Source: an uncultured Eubacteriales bacterium
GTDB lineage: Bacteria; Bacillota; Clostridia; Oscillospirales; Acutalibacteraceae
Length of the DNA: 5,117 bases
Direction of reading: 5' to 3'
NCBI GenBank assembly: GCA_900320235.1
Contig: ONRO01000391.1
Coordinates: forward strand, 1-5,117
In this document: one piece after another, positions 1-5,117 of the stretch
Layout: the number at the start of each line of letters is the position of its first letter
Position numbering within the stretch: the first letter of the stretch is position 1
The notes under the pieces: model-generated
The model's database searches: none
The model's input: only the letters and a program-made list of their open reading frames with translations
Told to the model about the DNA's origin: nothing
Position numbers and translations under genes: made by a program

Positions 1-2318
1 ATCTTATAATAATAATTAACAGTTGCGCCTGATTTGCTGAAGCTTCCGCTTACTGCGCCTGATGTGTGGTCAACTATATAGCCTGAGCTTAATAGTGAGC
101 TGTCTGCAGATGTGCTGTAGCTTGCACCCTCGTCGCCCTTGAGAGTCTCTGTCTTGAGGACGGTTCCGTCAGATTCGAGGATGTGATTAACAGTAACAGA
201 GCATTTTGATGTAAGATCTGTATTATCATAGCTTGTCTTGTCAATAAGTACTACTGTTGATCTTGCAGGAACTGTTACACTTGAACCTGATACTGTTCCG
301 AGTGATTCTGTGCCGGCAGTAGTTCCGTCAGCGACCATTACCCACTGTGTCGGGAGTGTAACTCCATCGTAGGTCTGAAGCTTTACTGTCTTTGAGGAAG
401 AATTTGCATTATGGATGACTGCTGCAAAATTCCATTCCTTGCCTGTTGACTGCTTATTGTACATTGTGAATGCAACAACATTTGCCGGACATGTATCGCC
501 CCATGAGAAATAAATTGTATTATTGCTGACATTTGTAGGATCACGGAATGGTGCATATTCCTTTCTGATGCTGATAAGTCCTTTATAGTAGCTTACAATA
601 TCAGAATACGTTACTGTATTGCTCCATTTGAGCTGGTTTACAGATGTAGATGATTTATAGCTGTTTTCATCACCGTATTTTGATCTTGCGAATTCCTCGC
701 CTGCCTGGAAGAAGGACATACCCTGTGAGGTAAGGATGATACCTCCGGCCAGCTTATTCATTGCAACGAGATCATCATATCTGTTGCCGTAGCCGCTGCC
801 GCCTTTGCAGGATTTTACAAGCTTATCATAAAGTGTGTAGTTATCATGCGCAGAGGTATATGTAACTGTCTGCGACGGTGCCTTTGACCATTTGTTTGAG
901 CCTGATATATCAGTCGAACTTGCCTGTATTCCGCCCTTGAGAGCTGTTTCAAAGCCGGCTGCTCCCTGTATGAAGCCAGGGTCGGATGCATTGAAGCAGC
1001 TGCCCTTTATTGCATCTCTGACCTTATCATTGAAAGCTGCAACTTCCTCTGATACATACTTCATATTGCTCTGTACTGCTGTTGCCTTCGGGCATGGTGT
1101 AGCCTCTGCCGTCCACGGCTCACCGTAGATAAGTATATCCGGGTTGATCTTGTCAAGTTCCTGACGGATCTTATTCATTGTATCAACATCATGAATACCC
1201 ATCAGGTCAAAACGGAATCCGTCAAGATGATATTCCGTAGCCCAGTATTTGAGCGAATCGATCATATACTTCTGATACATCTCACGGTCACTGGCTGTTT
1301 CATTTCCGCAGCCTGAACCGTTTGAATAGCCGCTCTTTGAATTCTGACGGTAATAGTAATTCGGTACTGTGTAATCAAACCAGTCGTTTATGCCTGAGCC
1401 GCCTGAATATGTATGATTATATACAACGTCCATTACTACACCGATTCCCTTTTTATGTAGCGACTGGACCATCTTCTTGAATTCATTTACCCTGACATTT
1501 CCGTCATACGGATTTGTTGAATATGAACCCTCAGGTGTATTATAGTTCATCGGGTCATAGCCCCAGTTGAACTGATCTGTATTGAGCTTGGTTTCATCCA
1601 CACTTCCGTAATCATATACAGGCAGAAGATGAACATGAGTTACGCCGAGATCTTCAAGATAATCAATTCCGGTGGGATGCACTCCGTCACCGTTAACGGT
1701 GGTTCCTGTTTCTGTAAAGGCAAGATACTTGCCCTTATTAACCATGCCTGAATCACTTGAGGATGAGAAATCCCTTACATGAGCTTCCCAGATTACTGCA
1801 TCTGTCTGATTCTTACAGGGAACTCTTGTATCGCTGTCCCAGCCTTCCGGGTCAGTACTGTCCAGATCGATAACCATTCCTCTTTTGCCGTTTACACCTG
1901 TCGATTTTGCATATATATCGACCGTTTCTTTTGTCGAGCCGCTATTTGTGACAAGATATGTGTAATATGTTCCTGCAATATCACCTGATACAGTGGTACT
2001 CCATATACCCTGACTCTGTTTGGTCATTGCCTTTATCTCAATAACCTCTGCACCGCTCTCTGAATCACTTCCTGTTGCATAACGCTTAAGCTGTACATTG
2101 CTTGCAGTCGGCGCCCATACCTTGAAGGTCGTAGATGACTTTGAATATACAGCGCCAAGATCATCACCGGAATATGCATACTGATCCAGTGCTGACATTT
2201 CATCATAGCTTACAGCTTCCGCCGGTATGGCGGTAATGACGGAAAGTGCAGATGCAGACATAAGTGCAGAAAGAATTACAGCTACGGCTCTTTTTGCATT
2301 ATGCCTTAGTTTTTTCAT
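1..2318 (-). CDS. pulA: Secreted type I pullulanase (GH13, CBM48), C-terminal end cut by window
   Basis: This enzyme hydrolyses alpha-1,6 branch links in pullulan, amylopectin and limit dextrins outside the cell. The 772 visible residues read without a stop. Residues 1-35 form a Sec signal peptide (MKKLRHNAKR, hydrophobic core, AEA cleavage site). A CBM48 domain follows at about 48-130 (LGAVYSKS, FKVWAPTA); no CBM41 precedes it. The type I pullulanase signature is FNWGYDP at 250-256 (usual form YNWGYDP). GH13 motifs are HLLPVYDYG from 230, DVVYNHT at 297-303, DGFRFDLMG at 366-374 with nucleophile D371, GEPW at 399-402 with acid/base E400, and AHDN with D492 as the transition-state stabiliser. 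AGEEFARSK at 539-547, followed by DENSY, is also typical. From about residue 704 a MucBP-like module begins (VTVNH, TLKGDEG, ending VNYYYK), and the window stops there. The start at 2318 is chosen because GAGGG lies 7 nt upstream; an in-frame ATG at 2336 lacks a ribosome binding site. By motif style the subfamily is probably GH13_14. The product call is very secure; the missing C-terminus is unknown. Confidence 0.97.
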   Translation of the reverse strand, partial: MKKLRHNAKRAVAVILSALMSASALSVITAIPAEAVSYDEMSALDQYAYSGDDLGAVYSKSSTTFKVWAPTASNVQLKRYATGSDSESGAEVIEIKAMTKQSQGIWSTTVSGDIAGTYYTYLVTNSGSTKETVDIYAKSTGVNGKRGMVIDLDSTDPEGWDSDTRVPCKNQTDAVIWEAHVRDFSSSSDSGMVNKGKYLAFTETGTTVNGDGVHPTGIDYLEDLGVTHVHLLPVYDYGSVDETKLNTDQFNWGYDPMNYNTPEGSYSTNPYDGNVRVNEFKKMVQSLHKKGIGVVMDVVYNHTYSGGSGINDWFDYTVPNYYYRQNSKSGYSNGSGCGNETASDREMYQKYMIDSLKYWATEYHLDGFRFDLMGIHDVDTMNKIRQELDKINPDILIYGEPWTAEATPCPKATAVQSNMKYVSEEVAAFNDKVRDAIKGSCFNASDPGFIQGAAGFETALKGGIQASSTDISGSNKWSKAPSQTVTYTSAHDNYTLYDKLVKSCKGGSGYGNRYDDLVAMNKLAGGIILTSQGMSFFQAGEEFARSKYGDENSYKSSTSVNQLKWSNTVTYSDIVSYYKGLISIRKEYAPFRDPTNVSNNTIYFSWGDTCPANVVAFTMYNKQSTGKEWNFAAVIHNANSSSKTVKLQTYDGVTLPTQWVMVADGTTAGTESLGTVSGSSVTVPARSTVVLIDKTSYDNTDLTSKCSVTVNHILESDGTVLKTETLKGDEGASYSTSADSSLLSSGYIVDHTSGAVSGSFSKSGATVNYYYK

Positions 2319-2325
2319 AAAACTA

Positions 2326-2333
2326 CCCTCTTT
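2326..2333 (-). promoter_or_regulatory. Shine-Dalgarno site of the pullulanase gene
   Basis: On the minus strand the sequence AAAGAGGG lies 7 nt before the ATG at 2318. It decides the start. The other in-frame ATG, at 2336, sits upstream of this motif and is preceded by CTGCTGAAAAACA, which has no ribosome binding site. The 2318 start also gives a normal signal peptide with a lysine-rich N-terminus. Confidence 0.85.
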
Positions 2334-2510
2334 CATTGTTTTTCAGCAGAATATTATTCTACTGTTTTTAGAGCTTATATGTCTGATTTCAGAAAGAAAA
2401 ATAATAATTACACGGTATTATCACCTCTCAGAAATCGGGCATACTAACCTATTTTTTATTTTTAGTTTAATATAATTTGTATCATTTATATTTCTTTTCA
2501 GGAATTATAT

Positions 2511-2539
2511 AATATATATTTTTGCTTTATTCATCTTAA
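2511..2539 (-). promoter_or_regulatory. Candidate sigma-A promoter for the pullulanase gene
   Basis: On the minus strand TTAAGA (2539-2534; 4 of 6 matches to TTGACA) is followed by a 17-nt spacer and TATATT (2516-2511; 5 of 6 matches to TATAAT). A perfect TATAAT also lies at 2509-2504 but lacks a good -35 partner. Transcription from here would give a leader of roughly 190 nt. The region is so A/T-rich that -10-like hexamers are expected by chance, so this is only the best of several weak candidates. Confidence 0.35.
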
Positions 2540-2673
2540 ATATTCACTGCTTTCCATATTTCTTTTTTTAATCTAATAATATGTGCATTTTACACTTCCT
2601 GCCAGTATATGTTTTGTGATTATTTACAATATTTTATAAATTGTATTTTGTAGTATGAAAAAAGAAAAAAATC

Positions 2674-2682
2674 TGCTATAAT
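2674..2682 (+). promoter_or_regulatory. Extended -10 promoter of the zinc-ribbon gene
   Basis: TGCTATAAT is a perfect TGn plus TATAAT extended -10 element. No good -35 exists at 16-18 nt upstream (TATGAA at 17 nt), which is tolerated for extended -10 promoters. A start of transcription near 2689 would leave a leader of about 255 nt before the ATG at 2946. The upstream A-tract (GAAAAAAGAAAAAAA, about 2657-2671) could add curvature or act like an UP-type element; that part is inference. Confidence 0.5.
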
Positions 2683-2693
2683 AGTAATTATAG
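2676..2693. repeat. Inverted repeat over the -10 element (7-bp arms, 4-nt gap)
   Basis: CTATAAT (2676-2682) and ATTATAG (2687-2693) are perfect reverse complements separated by AGTA. The repeat covers the plus-strand -10 box and the expected transcription start. Because of the symmetry it also places a TATAAT on the minus strand (2692-2687), though with no good -35 upstream of it. It could be a repressor operator, a bidirectional promoter core, or a chance result of the A/T-rich composition. Confidence 0.5.
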
Positions 2694-2695
2694 AA

Positions 2696-2705
2696 ATACC
2701 GGTAT
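2696..2705. repeat. Perfect 10-bp palindrome ATACCGGTAT
   Basis: ATACCGGTAT is exactly self-complementary and lies 3 nt downstream of the inverted repeat over the -10 box, at about +8 to +17 of the predicted transcript. Its G/C core stands out in A/T-rich surroundings. Its position suits a regulator binding site, but I do not recognise it as the operator of a known family. Confidence 0.45.
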
Positions 2706-2902
2706 GATCTCATTCCTTTGTTTCTATATTGGGTTGTTTTTCACCCCAGTGACATGGTTTTTTCGTCCGGTTTTTTCTTTCATTAATCTTTTGCTTTTTG
2801 CTTTTTCCGTCTGCCGGATTTCATTTATTTCAGATTCGTTTATGCTTTCTTTTCTGATGCTTTATATTAATCCGGTCATTCTGTCAGGCATGGCAATAAT
2901 AA

Positions 2903-2919
2903 CAGCAGTTTTCCTGCTG
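2903..2919 (+). promoter_or_regulatory. Small leader hairpin upstream of the ribosome binding site
   Basis: CAGCAG and CTGCTG form a perfect 6-bp stem around the loop TTTTC. The hairpin ends 11 nt before the AAGGAG ribosome binding site of the zinc-ribbon gene. No U-tract follows, so it is not an intrinsic terminator. It may simply be a leader structure; any effect on translation is inference. Confidence 0.35.
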
Positions 2920-2930
2920 AATCCAAGTCA

Positions 2931-2936
2931 AAGGAG
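2931..2936 (+). promoter_or_regulatory. Shine-Dalgarno site of the zinc-ribbon gene
   Basis: AAGGAG lies 9 nt before the ATG at 2946. A second in-frame ATG at 2937 touches this motif directly and leaves no spacing, so 2946 is preferred. The 2946 start also places the first zinc-ribbon cysteine at residue 3, as is usual for N-terminal zinc ribbons of this kind. Confidence 0.85.
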
Positions 2937-2945
2937 ATGTCATTT

Positions 2946-5117
2946 ATGTTTTGTCCATCATGCGGCAACAAGATCGATCCTACAAAAAAGTTTTGCGAGC
3001 ACTGCGGCAGTCCTATTGACGCTTCTGCAGCTGAACCGGAACAGGCTGCTTCATATGAACAGTTCCCTGCTCCCGATGCTGACCAGAACTTTTCACAACA
3101 ACCGGCAAATAATATGCAGATACCTTTTTCTGCTCCACAGCCTCCACAGCCAGAGAATAATCCTGTACCGGGAAGCTTCCCTGCTAATAATGCTCCGCAG
3201 CCAGTCAATAAGTCTTACAGCGGTACTATGCCGATAACAAACGGTTCCAGACCGGACAGTTTTTATGATCTGAGCTACCCTGCAAAGACAAAGAAATCAT
3301 CTGCAAAAACATTTCTGATCATTGCAATCGTTGCTCTTCTTGTGGCTGTTATCGGCGTTACAGCGTTCTTCCTGATCCGCAAAAAAATTGACAGAGATTA
3401 TATTATCAATAATCCCACAAAGAGTACTTTGAGCTCTTATGAAAAATTCGTCGAAGAAAATGAATCCGGCAGCCCGTTCTACAGCTTTTTCAAGAACGTA
3501 CGAAAGAGCGGTACTGTAACAGTTACTGCAAGCGGAAATGTAAACATGAACGGTCAGACAAAGGATGTCAAGGCTTCTGCATGCTACGGCTACGATGTCA
3601 ATAACTACAATTACTATTTCAAGCTTGATGCAGCTGATATGCTCGTCGGATTATCCGGTTCAGACGAGACAGGCGGACTTCTTGAAGCTGATTTCAATAA
3701 GGAGAATCTTTACTTTAATTTTGACCTTTTCGGTTCAAAGGGTAAATTCTATATTGACAACAAGAATTTCAGGGAAGATATCAATAATTCTATTTTCTCT
3801 CCTGATAAGGACAATATCCTCGGTCTGCCGGATAAGAAAAGCTTCGACAAATTCATAGATTCTTATGAAAAGGCTATCGAAGAGCTTGGAAAAGTAAAGG
3901 ATTCCGGCATTGAAGATGGTCAGCTTAAGAAATCATATGATAATATGATCAAGATCATTGAAGAAAAAGGTTCTGTTAAGGTTGATGACGGCAATGCCGA
4001 GCTTACTAAAGGCTCTGAGAAAACAACTGTTTCAGCTGACGTGATCACCTATACTTATGACAAAAAGGGTTTCAAGGCTCTTGTTACCGGTATCAGGGAT
4101 GAGCTTAAAAACATTATTAATTCTTCCGGTGCAGAAACTGAAGACAGTGATTCTATGGATGAATCATTCAAACAGTTCCTTGAATCATTTGAAAACAATT
4201 CAGGTGATAATTTCAAGCTTACTGTAACAGTTTATCTTGATAAGAACACCCATTCTGCTCTCAAAACTACTATTGATATGACCGGTGTTAATAAAGACTC
4301 TGATAACAGTCTTAAAGCAGATATGCAGTTCTTCAAGGCTCCTGATAATCTCATTACCGTTGATGCCACTGTAAAGAGCAACGGCACAGAAAATAAGTTC
4401 AACCTCAAGCTTAAGAAAACTGATGACAAAACAACTATTAAATATGATCTCGATGCAAATTCATCAGCAAATTCAAAGGATTCTTCCATCCATGCTTCTC
4501 TTGAATACAACAGATCCTCAGGTGATTTCACAGTCTCTGCCGGCTTATCTGATCAGGGCGCTCAGTTCTCATACAAGGGTAAGCTCGAGATCTCTGACAC
4601 TGCTCTTAAACTGAAGCTTCCGGATATCTATAAGAATGATTCACTCCAGCTTTCACTTGATATCGATTACTCAAATAAAGCTCCGGCAAAACCGGATGTA
4701 AGTGATGCAAAGAATCTTCTTAAGCTCAGCAAGGATGAATTTACAAATCTTTTCAGCGGTGCAGAAAATACTATTTCAGCATTGACCGGAAGAAATACAC
4801 CGATTGATTACGATTCCTATGATTATGGCGGAGACAACTCTTCACTCAGTAATGTTTCTTACATTTCAGATGCTTCTTCCATTGACACTTCACTCAAGTC
4901 ATTCTATGCAGGTGTAATTTCCGGTACTATCACTTCTAAAGAAAATCCAAAATATCCTGAGCCAGGTTCTTCAATTGCCGTGAAGAAAGAAGCTGCTAAA
5001 AATCTTACAATCGGAGATGCACTTGAGTACAACGGACTTGAAAGCCTGAAAGATACCCTTTACAGATTCGGTGCTGATTCAGAGGGTAATGTTTTCACTA
5101 TCTATGATACGGAAAAC
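2946..5117 (+). CDS. Zinc-ribbon, single-TM protein with large outer domain, C-terminus cut by window
   Basis: I do not recognise a named family for the full protein. The 724 visible residues are open to the window edge. Residues 3-21 form a four-cysteine zinc ribbon (C3, C6, C17, C20; FCPSCG and FCEHCG). Residues 22-115 are a flexible linker rich in Pro, Gln, Asn and Ala. One transmembrane helix spans about 122-144, flanked by lysines and arginines on both sides. The zinc ribbon is presumably cytosolic and the rest outside. Residues about 188-290 look beta-rich (SGTVTVTASGNV). Residues about 296-350 are charged and probably helical. About 400-580 again shows alternating polar and hydrophobic strands. 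Residues 646-660 (IDTSLKSFYAGVISG) open a further C-terminal segment. Only one cysteine (in SACYGY) lies outside the membrane. The layout resembles Firmicute envelope proteins such as TcaA, which combine a zinc ribbon, one TM helix and an outer domain, but no homology is claimed. The coding call is secure; the function is unknown. Confidence 0.93.
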   Translation, partial: MFCPSCGNKIDPTKKFCEHCGSPIDASAAEPEQAASYEQFPAPDADQNFSQQPANNMQIPFSAPQPPQPENNPVPGSFPANNAPQPVNKSYSGTMPITNGSRPDSFYDLSYPAKTKKSSAKTFLIIAIVALLVAVIGVTAFFLIRKKIDRDYIINNPTKSTLSSYEKFVEENESGSPFYSFFKNVRKSGTVTVTASGNVNMNGQTKDVKASACYGYDVNNYNYYFKLDAADMLVGLSGSDETGGLLEADFNKENLYFNFDLFGSKGKFYIDNKNFREDINNSIFSPDKDNILGLPDKKSFDKFIDSYEKAIEELGKVKDSGIEDGQLKKSYDNMIKIIEEKGSVKVDDGNAELTKGSEKTTVSADVITYTYDKKGFKALVTGIRDELKNIINSSGAETEDSDSMDESFKQFLESFENNSGDNFKLTVTVYLDKNTHSALKTTIDMTGVNKDSDNSLKADMQFFKAPDNLITVDATVKSNGTENKFNLKLKKTDDKTTIKYDLDANSSANSKDSSIHASLEYNRSSGDFTVSAGLSDQGAQFSYKGKLEISDTALKLKLPDIYKNDSLQLSLDIDYSNKAPAKPDVSDAKNLLKLSKDEFTNLFSGAENTISALTGRNTPIDYDSYDYGGDNSSLSNVSYISDASSIDTSLKSFYAGVISGTITSKENPKYPEPGSSIAVKKEAAKNLTIGDALEYNGLESLKDTLYRFGADSEGNVFTIYDTEN

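Larger units (their letters stand above)
2319..2945. other. Divergent intergenic region, no gene seen
   Basis: This stretch separates the two divergently read genes. It is strongly A/T-rich, more so than either coding region. The part from about 2340 to 2700 is mixed A/T sequence; the part from about 2705 to 2900 is T-rich on the plus strand (repeated runs such as GCTTTTTGCTTTTTCC). The frame opened by the ATG at 2704 runs on into the downstream gene in the wrong frame, has no ribosome binding site, and encodes a composition expected from T-rich DNA (mostly Phe, Leu, Ile, Ser), so I do not call it a gene. No terminator is expected between divergent starts and none was found. I see no recognisable riboswitch or tRNA. 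Confidence 0.8.

Noticed and set aside
892..1128. Open frame on the plus strand inside the pullulanase gene
   Set aside because: It is antisense to the conserved GH13 catalytic region, including the GEPW motif, and shows no recognisable protein features.
2381..2392. Short inverted repeat TCTGA-TT-TCAGA upstream of the pullulanase gene
   Set aside because: The 5-bp arms in A/T-rich DNA are expected by chance, and the position gives no promoter or terminator meaning.
2429..2443. Possible CcpA catabolite operator around AGAAATCGGGCATA
   Set aside because: Aligned to the cre consensus it has four mismatches at defined positions, and the expected symmetry is missing.
2661..2693. Minus-strand hairpin (CTATAAT/ATTATAG) followed by a T-tract, resembling a terminator
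   Set aside because: The stem is nearly all A/T and only 7 bp, too weak for an intrinsic terminator, and no gene on the minus strand ends here.
2876..3208. Open frame on the minus strand rich in Gly and Cys
   Set aside because: It is antisense to the zinc ribbon and Pro/Gln-rich linker of the plus-strand gene; its Gly/Cys content follows from reading those codons backward, and no ribosome binding site is evident.
2704..3237. Open frame on the plus strand that would encode a hydrophobic 177-residue protein
   Set aside because: It has no ribosome binding site, its first half reflects T-rich DNA, and its second half overlaps the zinc-ribbon gene in another frame, where the zinc-ribbon frame has clear motifs and a good ribosome binding site.
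4232..4614. Overlapping open frames on both strands inside the zinc-ribbon gene
   Set aside because: The plus-strand reading frame of the zinc-ribbon gene is continuous through this region, with composition matching the rest of the protein; the other frames are shadows.

Overview
The window looks like part of a Gram-positive, starch-degrading Firmicute chromosome. The best guess is a gut or rumen Ruminococcus-type Clostridia (Oscillospiraceae). The clues are A/T-rich intergenic DNA, purine-rich Shine-Dalgarno sites of the AAAGGAG type, a Sec-secreted type I pullulanase with a C-terminal MucBP-like module, and a zinc-ribbon/single-TM surface protein. The taxon is an inference from gene style; the sequence contains no rRNA or other marker.

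Layout. There are two large genes in divergent orientation, and both run off the window. Positions 1-2318 (minus strand) encode the N-terminal 772 residues of an extracellular type I pullulanase: signal peptide, CBM48, complete GH13 catalytic domain, C-terminal beta domain, then a MucBP-like module that is cut at the window edge. Positions 2946-5117 (plus strand) encode the first 724 residues of an unnamed membrane protein: a four-cysteine zinc ribbon, a Pro/Gln/Asn-rich linker, one transmembrane helix and a very large beta-rich outer region with no stop before the edge.

Between them lies a 627-bp A/T-rich divergent intergenic region (2319-2945) in which I see no credible gene. It holds both ribosome binding sites, an extended -10 promoter (TGCTATAAT) for the plus-strand gene embedded in a 7-bp inverted repeat, an adjacent 10-bp perfect palindrome, a T-rich leader of roughly 250 nt with a small hairpin just before the plus-strand ribosome binding site, and a weaker candidate promoter for the pullulanase.

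Function. The pullulanase would cut alpha-1,6 branch points of pullulan, amylopectin or limit dextrins outside the cell. The zinc-ribbon protein has no assignable activity. Its topology resembles envelope-associated zinc-ribbon/TM proteins of Firmicutes, and sharing an intergenic region with the pullulanase does not by itself show joint function. No RNA gene, mobile element, CRISPR array or clear terminator was seen.
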